Positions 12,349 through 21,205 of a stretch of 64,000 nt of DNA are shown one piece after another. The position numbers and the translations under genes are program-made. Source of the DNA: Manganibacter manganicus. Its GTDB lineage: Bacteria > Pseudomonadota > Alphaproteobacteria > Rhizobiales > Rhizobiaceae. The first letter of the stretch is position 1, and each line of letters starts with the position of its first letter. The DNA is taken from contig NZ_MDET01000009.1 of the NCBI RefSeq assembly GCF_002075885.1, forward strand, positions 253 through 64,252, in the 5' to 3' direction. The notes under the pieces were generated by a model. The model was not told where the DNA came from, did not search any database, and saw nothing but the letters and a program-made list of their open reading frames with translations.

Positions 12349-13134
12349 CTAATCTTCGCCTTTCCGAAAAGCAGCCTCTCCAGCATCCGATACCTCGACC
12401 CACTTCGGGTCCGGCGCCGCGTTGGGGACATAACTTTCGTTCCAGTTCCACCATTTGTATGGGCGGCTTTGAGGATAACCTTCGGGTGAGTCCTCCCACA
12501 CCTCTTGACGCCCGAGCGCTGTCATATCGAGGTAGCTCCAGACAGTGCCCATCGCCTCGTCGCCACGCCAATTGATGAAATAAGTGCGGTATATGCGTTC
12601 GCCGTCGCGAATGAACGCATTGTGGCCATGCCATTCATCCACCCCGAAATCCGCATCGAAACTATCAGTGATGGTGTACCAGGGAATATTGTCCCACCCC
12701 ATCCTTTCCTGCAGACGTCGGATGTCCGCCTGCGGTGCGCGTGACGCGTAGGCCAGCGTGGTGTCACGGGCATTCAGATGCACAAGATTGGAAACCTGGT
12801 CGGCTCCCAGCGAACAGCCGATGCAGGCATGTTCCGGCCAGCCATGCACGCCAGGCTCAAAAAATGCACGATAGATGATCAGTTGCCGGCGGCCCTCGAA
12901 CAGGTCGAGCAAACTCACCCGGCCTTGCGGTCCCTCAAACGTATAGTCCTTCCTCACCGCCATCCATGGCATCCGTCGCCGCTCGGCGGCCAGCGCGTCG
13001 TGAGCGCGCATCTGAGCCTTCTCCTTGACGAGAAGCCGCTCGCGCGCGGCGTCCCATTCTTGTGGCGAAACGATTGGCGGCGTGTTCATTGCGTGCAGCT
13101 CTTCTTTCGCTCCGGTATCGGCTGGTCGTGTCAT
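12349..13134 (-). CDS. DUF899 family thioredoxin-like protein
   Basis: A 261-residue protein of the DUF899 type. It has the family's N-terminal PPIVSPQEWDAARERLLVKEK segment, the RRRMPWMAV segment and the central GCSLGADQVSNLVHLNARD block. The fold is predicted to be thioredoxin-like, but no reaction is established. A strong GAGGAGGT precedes ATG 13134. It is a single gene, with about 320 bases separating it from the formate dehydrogenase operon. Confidence 0.85.
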   Translation of the reverse strand: MTRPADTGAKEELHAMNTPPIVSPQEWDAARERLLVKEKAQMRAHDALAAERRRMPWMAVRKDYTFEGPQGRVSLLDLFEGRRQLIIYRAFFEPGVHGWPEHACIGCSLGADQVSNLVHLNARDTTLAYASRAPQADIRRLQERMGWDNIPWYTITDSFDADFGVDEWHGHNAFIRDGERIYRTYFINWRGDEAMGTVWSYLDMTALGRQEVWEDSPEGYPQSRPYKWWNWNESYVPNAAPDPKWVEVSDAGEAAFRKGED

Positions 13135-13457
13135 GGCTTACCTCCTCATTCGCACGAATTGCCGCGCCTGGCGGCAAACGATCATTCACGTTTGCCATCG
13201 TAATTGGTCGCGAAAGAAACTTAGCGCTGATGTCGGAACGGGGAGAGTTACAATTGTGACGGGTTTCGGTTCAGCAAAAAAGCCGGAGCGCACCGGACCT
13301 TGGCATAAGTTCGCTCATCCGGGTTCGCGCTCTAAGCATCAGCCGAAACTCATTAACTAGCCGGGGCTTGTAAATTCAGCAGCAACAGGCCGTTGGCAAC
13401 ACAGGATGCCAGGGCGAAGAAGGAGAACGATTCTCTCGGATTGCTTCCCATCAATCT
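13135..13457. other. Intergenic region without a recognised gene
   Basis: It contains the leader of the DUF899 gene and the 3' flank of the fds operon. I see no T-tailed hairpin and no frame with coding character. Confidence 0.45.
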
Positions 13458-13694
13458 CTAGGCAGCCGGCTTTTCTTCCGGAGACGGGCGCCTGACATTT
13501 GCCGCAGCTTCCACCACCAGTGGGTCGAAGCCCTCGTTACCGCCTTCGATCATCGCGAAAAACTGCCGGCGAATGCGAGGCTCCCAGAACTTGTTGATGT
13601 GGTCGGCAACGCCGGTCACGCCTTCGGCGTGCGGCTTTGACTTGAAGAAGGTGGCGATCTGGTTGGCCTGGTAGATAAGTTTGTCAGGCGACAT
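13458..13694 (-). CDS. fdsD: NAD-dependent formate dehydrogenase delta subunit
   Basis: A 78-residue small subunit of the cytoplasmic Fds formate dehydrogenase, needed for full assembly or activity in characterised systems. ATG 13694 follows GGAGGAG; an in-frame TTG upstream is less likely. The sequence KLIYQANQIATFFKS and the WEPRIRRQ segment fit the FdsD family. It is the last gene of the fds operon and overlaps the 3' end of fdhD by 11 bases. Confidence 0.88.
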   Translation of the reverse strand: MSPDKLIYQANQIATFFKSKPHAEGVTGVADHINKFWEPRIRRQFFAMIEGGNEGFDPLVVEAAANVRRPSPEEKPAA

Positions 13695-14511
13695 GTTTTG
13701 CTCCTCCAACTTTCAAACGGTCGGGATGGGTGAAAATGTCGAATTCCTCGCCGCGCACCAGCGCCGCCAGCGTCATGCCCGCTGCTTGTGCCGTGCGGAT
13801 GGCAAGTGCGGTCGGCGCCGATAGGGCGATGAGGAAGGGGGCGCCGATTGCGGCGGCCTTTTGCACCATTTCGACCGAGACCCTCGAGGTGATGACCACC
13901 GCCCCCGAGGTTCCGTCAATGCCGGCCCTGGCCAGTGCACCCGCCAGCTTGTCCAGCGCATTGTGGCGCCCGACATCCTCGCGCACCGCAACGATACCCT
14001 TGCCGGGAATGTAAAAGCCCGCCGCGTGCACGGCGCCGGTCTCGGCATGCAAGGGCTGCACTTTGGAAAGCAGCCTGACCGAGCGCACAATATCGCTGGC
14101 GTCGAGCGTCAGCGGCGAAGGACCGACAGGAGTAACGGCCCGCATCGCTTCCTCAATGGATTCAATGCCGCACAAGCCGCAGCCTACAGGCCCGGCCAAT
14201 CGGCGCCGTCGCGCCGTAAAGCGCCTGTTGGCGGCATCTCTGAGGTGGACCCGCACATCCACGCCAGGGTCGAGCGGCTCCACATCGACGCGCTCGATCT
14301 CCTGCGCCGACGACACGATGCCTTCGGTCAGGCAGAAGCCAAGCGCGAAATCCTCCAAATCGGCGGGCGAAGCCATCATCACCGCATGCGTGGCGCCGGC
14401 GAAGCTGAAGGCGACCGGAATTTCTTCCGGCACCATCCGATCGGCGATCGTGACGCCTTGGATGCGGTGCGCAAGCCGGGGAGTGGAAACCGTAGCCGGA
14501 CGGGTATTCAT
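13684..14511 (-). CDS. fdhD: Formate dehydrogenase accessory sulfurtransferase
   Basis: FdhD/FdsC delivers sulfur to the molybdenum bis-MGD cofactor of formate dehydrogenase and so activates it. The 275-residue protein has the CGLCG motif (around residue 112), whose cysteines carry the persulfide, and the late REDVGRHNALDKL signature. It lies 8 bases after fdsA and overlaps fdsD, consistent with translational coupling in the operon. Confidence 0.93.
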   Translation of the reverse strand: MNTRPATVSTPRLAHRIQGVTIADRMVPEEIPVAFSFAGATHAVMMASPADLEDFALGFCLTEGIVSSAQEIERVDVEPLDPGVDVRVHLRDAANRRFTARRRRLAGPVGCGLCGIESIEEAMRAVTPVGPSPLTLDASDIVRSVRLLSKVQPLHAETGAVHAAGFYIPGKGIVAVREDVGRHNALDKLAGALARAGIDGTSGAVVITSRVSVEMVQKAAAIGAPFLIALSAPTALAIRTAQAAGMTLAALVRGEEFDIFTHPDRLKVGGAKHVA

Positions 14512-14519
14512 GAAGCGGC

Positions 14520-17426
14520 CTACTCTGCCGCCTCAACCCGTGCGATACGCCGGCTCATGGCGGTCAGTTCATCATATTCGCGCTGCCATTCGCTTGGCCC
14601 GTTGGACGGCGCAATCTGCACGGCCGTAACCTTGAATTCGGGGCACGAGGTCGCCCAGTCTGTGTAGTCGGTGGTAACGACGTTGGCCTGTGTCTCGGGA
14701 TGGTGGAAGGTCGTATAGACGACACCCGGCGCAACGCGATCGGTAACCAGCGCCCGCAGCGTGGTTTCGTTGGATCGGCTCGACAACCGCACCCAATCGC
14801 CGTTGCGGATGCCGCGATCCTCCGCATCGTGCGGATGGATCTCCAGCATATCCTCCGCATGCCAGGCGACATTGCCGGTGCGCCGCGTCTGGGCGCCGAC
14901 ATTATATTGGCTGAGAATGCGGCCGGTCGTCAAAAGCAGCGGGAAGCGTGGCCCAACCTTCTCGTCGGTCGCGACATATTCGGTGCGTACGAAATTGCCC
15001 TTGCCGCGCACAATGCCGTTGATATGCATCACCGGCGTGCCGAGCGGCGCCTTTTCGTTGCAGGGCCATTGCACCGAACCTTCGCGCTCGAGGAGATCGA
15101 AAGTCACGCCGGAGAAGGTCGGGGTCGTCGCCGCGATCTCGTCCATGATCTCGGACGGATGCGTGTAGTTCCAGTCCAGCCCGAGCGCCCGGGCAAGTTC
15201 CTGCGTCGCCTCCCAATCGGCATAGCGCGCCTTCGGCTCGATCACCTTGTGCACGAGATTGATGCGTCGCTCGGCATTGATGAAGGTGCCGTCCTTTTCC
15301 AGGAAGGTCGAGCCTGGCAGAAAAACATGCGCGTAGCGCGCCGTCTCGTTGAGGAAAAGGTCGTGCACGACCACGCATTCCATCGCCGCGAGCCCGGCCG
15401 CGACATGGGTGGTGTCCGGGTCGGATTGCAGAATATCCTCGCCCTGGATGTAGATGCCCCTGAACGTACCGTCCACGGCCGCGTCGAGCATGTTGGGAAT
15501 GCGCAGACCCGGCTCCTTGTCGAGAGCCACCCCCCACAGGTCTTCATAGATCTTGCGCACCGAATCCGTGGCGACATGGCGATAGCCGGGGAATTCGTGC
15601 GGGAAGGAACCCATGTCGCAGGAACCCTGCACATTGTTCTGCCCACGCAGCGGATTCACGCCGACGCCATTGCGGCCAATATTGCCGGTCGCCATGGCGA
15701 GATTGGCAAGACCCATGACGGCGGTCGAGCCCTGGCTGTGTTCGGTGACGCCGAGGCCGTAAAAGATCGCGCCGTTGCCGCCGGCGGCATAGAGGCGCGC
15801 CGCCTGCCGGATCGTTTCGGCATCCACGCCGCAGACTTTTGCAGTTTCCTCGGGGCTGTAGCGCGGGTCGGAAACGAATTCCGCCCAGTCCTCGAATGCG
15901 TCCCACTCGCAGTAGCTGCGGATATAGGCTTCGTCATAGAGCTTTTCGGTGACGATGACATGCGCGAGACCGGTCAGGATGGCGACATTGGTGCCCGGCT
16001 TGATCGGCAGGTGATAGGCCGCCTCGATATGCGGACTCCTGACAAGATCGGTGCGGCGCGGATCGATGACGATGATCCTGGCGCCTTCGCGCAGCCGCTT
16101 CTTCATGCGCGAGGCAAACACCGGATGCGCGTCGGTCGGGTTGGCGCCGATCAGCAGCATCACGTCCGTCTCTTCAACCGAGTCGAAATCCTGCGTGCCG
16201 GCAGAGGTGCCCAGCGTGGTGTTGAGGCCATAGCCGGTCGGCGAATGGCAGACGCGCGCGCAGGTATCGACATTGTTGTTGCCGAAACCCTGGCGTACCA
16301 GCTTCTGCACCAGATAGGTTTCCTCATCGGTGCAGCGCGAGGATGTAATGCCGCCGATCGAGCCGCGCCCATATTGATGCTGGATGCGGCGGAATTCCTT
16401 GGCGGTATGGGCGAGCGCCTCTTCCCATGTGACTTCGCGCCACGGATCGGTGATCTTCTCGCGCAGCATGGGCGAAAGAATGCGGTCGCTATGGGTGGCG
16501 TAGCCGTAGGCGAAGCGGCCCTTCACACAGGAATGGCCGTGGTTCGACTTGCCGTCCTTGTAGGGCATCATGCGGATGACTTCATCGCCCTTCACCTCGG
16601 CCTTGAAGTTGCAACCGACACCGCAATAGGCACAGGTTGTGACAACCGAGCGTTCGGGCATGCCCTTTTCCAGCACGGCTTTTTCGCGCAGGGCGTCGGT
16701 CGGGCAGGCCTGCACGCAGGCGCCGCAGGACACGCATTCGGAATCGACGAAATCCTCGTTCATCGAGGCAACCATGCGGCTTTCGAAGCCACGGCCCTCA
16801 ATGGTGAGCGCGAAGGTACCCTGCACATCGGCGCAGGCGCGCACGCAGCGCGAGCACACGATGCACTGCGATGGGTCGTAGGTGAAATAGGGGTTGCTTT
16901 CGTCCTTCACCATGTAGTCGATGGTGAGGGCACCTTCGCCAGGCGCAACGCCTCCACCCGCTGCCGCATCCTCGGCGACAACGTGGTTGCGGCCTTCGAC
17001 GCCAAAGCGGTTTTCGCTTAGTCCGATCTTTTCGGCCATTCGGTCGAACTCGCTGGCGCCGGTGCCGGCATTTTCACCCCAGCCCGTCGGATGATCGGAG
17101 ACGTAGAGTTCCATGACGCCGCGGCGGATGGTGTCGAGCCGTTCGCTGACAGTATGCACCACCATGCCTTCGCCGACCTGCGTCGTGCAGGAAGCGGGCG
17201 TGCCGTTGCGGCCCTCGATCTCGACCAGGCAGACGCGGCAAGAGCCAAAGGAGTCCAGCATGTCGGTGGCGCAGAGTTTCGGAATCTCGACGCCGCCTTC
17301 CATCGCAGCACGCATGATCGAGGTGCCCTCCGGCACGGTCACGGTCTTGCCGTCCACCGTCAGCGTGACCTGCTTCCCGGTTTTGGATTCAGGCGTTCCA
17401 TAATCGATTTCGGTAATGAGACCCAT
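14520..17426 (-). CDS. fdsA: NAD-dependent formate dehydrogenase alpha (catalytic) subunit
   Basis: A 968-residue molybdenum enzyme oxidising formate to CO2. ATG 17426 (MGLITEIDYG) has AGGGAG upstream; the longer open frame overlaps fdsB. Domains in order are a plant-type [2Fe-2S] domain with Cys52, 63, 66 and 80, two [4Fe-4S] ferredoxin motifs (CIVCSRC and CVSCGAC), then the Mo-bisPGD catalytic domain. The catalytic domain begins with CAYCGVGC and has the RVCHSPT active-site Cys. The usual His-Cys3 cluster motif after the [2Fe-2S] domain appears reduced: His112 is present but no cysteines follow it. Electrons pass through FdsB/FdsG to NAD+. The overall assignment is secure. Confidence 0.95.
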   Translation of the reverse strand: MGLITEIDYGTPESKTGKQVTLTVDGKTVTVPEGTSIMRAAMEGGVEIPKLCATDMLDSFGSCRVCLVEIEGRNGTPASCTTQVGEGMVVHTVSERLDTIRRGVMELYVSDHPTGWGENAGTGASEFDRMAEKIGLSENRFGVEGRNHVVAEDAAAGGGVAPGEGALTIDYMVKDESNPYFTYDPSQCIVCSRCVRACADVQGTFALTIEGRGFESRMVASMNEDFVDSECVSCGACVQACPTDALREKAVLEKGMPERSVVTTCAYCGVGCNFKAEVKGDEVIRMMPYKDGKSNHGHSCVKGRFAYGYATHSDRILSPMLREKITDPWREVTWEEALAHTAKEFRRIQHQYGRGSIGGITSSRCTDEETYLVQKLVRQGFGNNNVDTCARVCHSPTGYGLNTTLGTSAGTQDFDSVEETDVMLLIGANPTDAHPVFASRMKKRLREGARIIVIDPRRTDLVRSPHIEAAYHLPIKPGTNVAILTGLAHVIVTEKLYDEAYIRSYCEWDAFEDWAEFVSDPRYSPEETAKVCGVDAETIRQAARLYAAGGNGAIFYGLGVTEHSQGSTAVMGLANLAMATGNIGRNGVGVNPLRGQNNVQGSCDMGSFPHEFPGYRHVATDSVRKIYEDLWGVALDKEPGLRIPNMLDAAVDGTFRGIYIQGEDILQSDPDTTHVAAGLAAMECVVVHDLFLNETARYAHVFLPGSTFLEKDGTFINAERRINLVHKVIEPKARYADWEATQELARALGLDWNYTHPSEIMDEIAATTPTFSGVTFDLLEREGSVQWPCNEKAPLGTPVMHINGIVRGKGNFVRTEYVATDEKVGPRFPLLLTTGRILSQYNVGAQTRRTGNVAWHAEDMLEIHPHDAEDRGIRNGDWVRLSSRSNETTLRALVTDRVAPGVVYTTFHHPETQANVVTTDYTDWATSCPEFKVTAVQIAPSNGPSEWQREYDELTAMSRRIARVEAAE

Positions 17427-17437
17427 GATGGTGCTCC

Positions 17438-18994
17438 CTATTCTGCAGCTTCGGCGACGGGCGCCGGCTTGAAATCCTCGGGGAAGTGGGTGAGCGCGCT
17501 CATCACCGGATAGGGCGTGAATCCACCCAGAGCGCACAGCGAGCCGAACTTCATCGTGTTGCAAAGGTCGGTGACCAGTGCGATCTGCTTTTCCGGCTCG
17601 ATATTCAGCGCCAGCCGATCCAGTGTCTCGACGCCGCGCACGGCCCCGACCCGGCATGGCGTGCACTTGCCGCAGCTTTCGATGCCGCAGAACTCCATGG
17701 CGAAACGTGCCTGCTTCAGCATGTCCGCACTGTCGTCGAAAACGACCAGACCGGCATGGCCGATCAACCCGTCCTTGGCGGCGAAGGCTTCGTAGTCGAA
17801 GGGCGTGTCGAACAAAGTGCGCGGGAAATAGGCGCCGAGCGGGCCGCCCACCTGCACCGCCTTGACCGGCCGGCCGTTGGCGGTGCCGCCGCCGATCTCA
17901 TCGACGATCTCGCCCAAGGTCAGGCCGAAGGCGGTTTCGAACAGGCCGCCATATTTGACGTTGCCGGCGATCTGTATCGGGATCGTGCCGCGCGAGCGGC
18001 CCATGCCGAAATTCTTGTAGTAGGCCGCGCCCTTGTCCATGACGATGGGAACGGAGGCCAGCGAGATCACATTGTTGATGACGGTGGGCTTGCCGAACAG
18101 CCCCTTGTGCGCCGGCAGCGGCGGCTTGGCGCGCACCTGACCGCGCTTGCCTTCCAGCGAATCCAGCAAGGAGGTTTCCTCGCCGCAGACATAGGCGCCG
18201 GCGCCCACGCGCACTTCCATGTCGAAGGCATTTGGTGAACCGAGAACCGTGGCGCCCAGCACACCTCTCTTGCGGGCGATGCCGATCGCCTTGCTCATGG
18301 CGGCGACCGCATGCGGGTATTCCGAGCGGATATAGATGTAGCCCTTGGTCGCCCCGACCGCGATGCCGGCAATCGCCATGCCCTCGATCAGTACGAAGGG
18401 GTCGCCTTCCATGATCATGCGGTCGGCGAATGTGCCGGAATCGCCCTCGTCGGCATTGCAGACGATGTATTTCTGGTCGGCCGCCGTATCGAGCACTGTC
18501 TTCCATTTGATGCCGGTGGGAAAGCCTGCGCCGCCACGCCCGCGCAAGCCGGATTCGGTCACTTGCGTCACGATTTCAGCGGGCGTCACCGCCACTGCCT
18601 TTTCGAGGCCGCGCAAGCCGCCATGCTTTTTGTATGAATCGAGCGATAGCGGGTCGGTGATACCGCAGCGTGCGAAGGTCAGCCGGGTCTGCTTGGCCAG
18701 GAACGGAATCTCGTCCGGATTGCCCAGCCAGCACTTGTGGTGGCCGCCGGAAAGGAAGCCACTGTCGAACAGGCTCTTGACGTCGGAAGGCTTGACCGGA
18801 CCATATGCGATGCGGCCCGTATCGCAGGCGACCTCCACCATCGGTTCAAGGAAATAGGCGCCGCGCGAGCCGTTGCGCACGATCTTGGCTTCAATACCAC
18901 GCTCGGCGAGTTCTTTCTCTATCGCCTTGGCGACCTTCCCGGCACCCAGCGCCAGCGCGCCGGAATCGCCGGGAATGTAGATATGGGGGGTCAT
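17438..18994 (-). CDS. fdsB: NAD-dependent formate dehydrogenase beta subunit (FMN/NAD)
   Basis: A 518-residue diaphorase subunit, homologous to NuoF, that transfers electrons from FdsA to NAD+. It has an N-terminal extension of about 120 residues. The FMN/NAD domain carries GLRGRGGAGFPTGIKW, and a C-terminal [4Fe-4S] motif ESCGKCTPCRVG is present. It overlaps fdsG by 4 bases (ATGA) and precedes fdsA by 11 bases. Confidence 0.95.
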   Translation of the reverse strand: MTPHIYIPGDSGALALGAGKVAKAIEKELAERGIEAKIVRNGSRGAYFLEPMVEVACDTGRIAYGPVKPSDVKSLFDSGFLSGGHHKCWLGNPDEIPFLAKQTRLTFARCGITDPLSLDSYKKHGGLRGLEKAVAVTPAEIVTQVTESGLRGRGGAGFPTGIKWKTVLDTAADQKYIVCNADEGDSGTFADRMIMEGDPFVLIEGMAIAGIAVGATKGYIYIRSEYPHAVAAMSKAIGIARKRGVLGATVLGSPNAFDMEVRVGAGAYVCGEETSLLDSLEGKRGQVRAKPPLPAHKGLFGKPTVINNVISLASVPIVMDKGAAYYKNFGMGRSRGTIPIQIAGNVKYGGLFETAFGLTLGEIVDEIGGGTANGRPVKAVQVGGPLGAYFPRTLFDTPFDYEAFAAKDGLIGHAGLVVFDDSADMLKQARFAMEFCGIESCGKCTPCRVGAVRGVETLDRLALNIEPEKQIALVTDLCNTMKFGSLCALGGFTPYPVMSALTHFPEDFKPAPVAEAAE

Positions 18995-19470
18995 ATGCGC
19001 ACCTCCTGGACGATCTCCTCGATGCTGTCCTCATCGAGCCGACCGATCACCTCGCCATCCAGCATGGCGGCTGGCGAACAGGCGCACAGGCCAAGACAAT
19101 AGACCGGCTCAAGGGTAACCGCCCCGTCCTTCGTGGTTCCGTGGAAACCGATACCCAGCTTCTGCTTGAGCGCAGCGGCAACTGCATCAGAGCCCATGGC
19201 CTGGCATGATTCGGCCTGGCAGAGCTTCAGCACATGCCGGCCGGCCGGCACTTTGCGGAAGTCGTGATAAAACGAGACCACGCCATGCACATCGGCCCGC
19301 GACAGGTTTAGACCGGTGGCGATCACCGGCAGCACCTCCTGCGGCACATGGCCGAATTCTTCCTGGATCGAATGCAGGATGGGCAGTAACGGCCCCTCCA
19401 TTCCGCGCATCTCATTGACGATCGATGCCGCTCGGGCTGCGATGTCGATACCTGATGGCTGCATTTTCAT
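18991..19470 (-). CDS. fdsG: NAD-dependent formate dehydrogenase gamma subunit
   Basis: A 159-residue NuoE-like thioredoxin-fold [2Fe-2S] protein and the first gene of the fds operon. The cluster ligands are visible as CQAESC and CLGLC. GGGAGGG lies before ATG 19470. The promoter should be in the 148-bp gap towards the LysR gene, where a LysR-type box occurs. Confidence 0.94.
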   Translation of the reverse strand: MKMQPSGIDIAARAASIVNEMRGMEGPLLPILHSIQEEFGHVPQEVLPVIATGLNLSRADVHGVVSFYHDFRKVPAGRHVLKLCQAESCQAMGSDAVAAALKQKLGIGFHGTTKDGAVTLEPVYCLGLCACSPAAMLDGEVIGRLDEDSIEEIVQEVRI

Positions 19471-19557
19471 GCATTCCCTCCCATAACCGTAGCATCAGTA
19501 GCTAAAGATCACGAAAAACAGAGAAAATTGCATGAATCAATATGAGTGTTTCGTCAA

Positions 19558-19578
19558 TCGATAGGAGATTTCTATCGA
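19558..19578. promoter_or_regulatory. LysR-type operator upstream of fdsG
   Basis: TCGATAG at 19558-19564 and CTATCGA at 19572-19578 form a perfect inverted repeat with 7 bases between (ATAG-N7-CTAT, a T-N11-A box). It is centred about 98 bases before the fdsG start. The adjacent LysR gene is the likely binder. Confidence 0.6.
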
Positions 19579-19618
19579 CTGTCAGTGAAACAAAGTGAAT
19601 GCGAGGAAATTTTTGGAA

Positions 19619-20518
19619 CTAGTTTTCGGCCCGCAGGGTACGGGAGAGAGACAACGCTTCATCGACCAAAGCGGCCACCAGCGGGGTGTTCGGCTCGCGT
19701 GGGGTGGTGACCAGTCCGACACTGTGGCTGGCATCTGGCTCGACGATCGGTATGGCGCGGATAGGCTCGGCGAAACCCAGCGTCTCCGCGACGTTAAGCG
19801 GCATGATGGACGACCATTTACCGGTCCGAATATGCGAGAACAGCAAGATCATCGAATTGGATTCGAGTGTCGGGCGAACCTGTTCACCAGAGTCGGACAG
19901 GTGCTGGTCGATGATGCGGCGGTTCTGCATGTCGGGCGTCAGCAGGCACAGCGGCATACGGCTGACCTCGGCCCAGCTTACGGTTTCGCGGCCCGAATAC
20001 GGATTTCCGACCGCCGTTATCAATTGATAGCGTTCGCTGTAGAGCGGCACGCTCGTCACCCGGCCCAGCGGCTCGTTGTCGAGATAGGTGATTCCTGCAT
20101 CGATCTCGAAATTGCCGAGCAACGACAGGATCTCGATGGATGTCCGCGACAGGATCGAAAAGGTCACGCCGGGATGCTTTTCTCGAAAAGGAGTGGTCAG
20201 CCGCGGCATCATCGCCAGCGCCGTGGGGATGGTGGCGATGCGGATACGCCCCGACAGGCCATGACGCGCGGCGCGCATTTCATCGTGCATGGCGTGCGTA
20301 TCGCCAACGATGCGGCGTGCCCAGGCCAGCACCTGATTGCCCTCCGGCGTCAGTCCCTGGAAGCGCGAGCCGCGCTTGACCAGCATGACGCCGAGCTGAT
20401 CCTCAAGCTGCTTGATGGCGGCCGAAAGCGTCGGCTGCGTCACGCCGCAGGTTTCTGCGGCATGGCCGAAATGCTCTTCCCTGGCCAGGGCAATGAAGAA
20501 TTCCAGCTTGTCGATCAT
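19619..20518 (-). CDS. LysR family regulator of the formate dehydrogenase operon
   Basis: A 299-residue LTTR. The N-terminal helix-turn-helix (FGHAAETCGVTQPTLSAAIKQLE, about residues 17-40) is followed by the LysR substrate domain. It is oriented in the same direction as fds and directly upstream, the position occupied by fdsR in other bacteria. A LysR box lies in the intergenic region. It probably activates fds in response to formate or a related signal; the ligand is inferred. Confidence 0.88.
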   Translation of the reverse strand: MIDKLEFFIALAREEHFGHAAETCGVTQPTLSAAIKQLEDQLGVMLVKRGSRFQGLTPEGNQVLAWARRIVGDTHAMHDEMRAARHGLSGRIRIATIPTALAMMPRLTTPFREKHPGVTFSILSRTSIEILSLLGNFEIDAGITYLDNEPLGRVTSVPLYSERYQLITAVGNPYSGRETVSWAEVSRMPLCLLTPDMQNRRIIDQHLSDSGEQVRPTLESNSMILLFSHIRTGKWSSIMPLNVAETLGFAEPIRAIPIVEPDASHSVGLVTTPREPNTPLVAALVDEALSLSRTLRAEN

Positions 20519-21155
20519 GCCGCTGCTTATCGCATACTGAAATGTAGAGCTAGGCGCGAGCGGTCGCCATCTCGAGTTGCGAGTTCATCCGCGAGGAGCT
20601 TAATGCCCTTGATGAGCACCAGTACCGCGAGACGGTGAAAACGTGCGCCTGCGCCAAGGCAGAAAATCGCAGGTATCTTCCGATACTGGTATGGAGAAAT
20701 TTACAAAATGAAACAGAAATCGTCCAACCGCGTCGAAAGGTTGGACACCGCCACAAGATATTGAGAAGATGAGTTAAATGAGATTGGTACGCCCAAGATG
20801 GTGAAGATGAGAACTTTGAACTGAAGATGGCGTTATGAGCATGAGCAAGCCAACTTTTCACTTTCGCAGGCTTGCTCTTCTAACCGTCCGGAAACTTAAC
20901 TGTTGAGGTTTTCCCCGTATGGAGCGGTGCTCCAGGTGACTGTTGAAACTTCAGCTTTGCGAGTTCCGCGTCACGCCCGATTGCCTAGGGTTGCACATAA
21001 GGCGACGATTACGAAAAGCGCGTCCGCAATAACGATTTCGTCAGTCCTGATGCGGATCACAAATTGATCGCGGCTAGGGGTGATGCTAACCGGCATTCAA
21101 TGACATGCCGACCGCCACAGCAACATTATGAGACTGGCCTCATGTGTCGCAACGA
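20519..21155. other. Gene-poor intergenic stretch
   Basis: About 640 bases between the LysR gene and the terminator of the glycine-rich protein gene. Base composition falls towards AT in places (for example 20690-20830). Frames found here lack ribosome binding sites and family resemblance. It marks the transition from the C1 region to the accessory region. Confidence 0.45.
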
Positions 21156-21189
21156 AACAGTCCCACCACTTTTGAGCGGCGGGACTGTT
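21156..21189 (-). terminator. Terminator of the glycine-rich protein gene
   Basis: On the minus strand, AACAGTCCCGCC and GGTGGGACTGTT form a 12-bp stem with one mismatch, followed by TCGTTTCG-like sequence. It lies 17 bases past the stop of the upstream minus-strand gene. Confidence 0.6.
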
Positions 21190-21205
21190 CGATTCGTAAA
21201 GTTTG

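Noticed and set aside
14700..17021. Plus-strand open frame of 773 codons opposite fdsA
   Set aside because: Same reason: fdsA on the minus strand has full domain structure, the antisense frame none.
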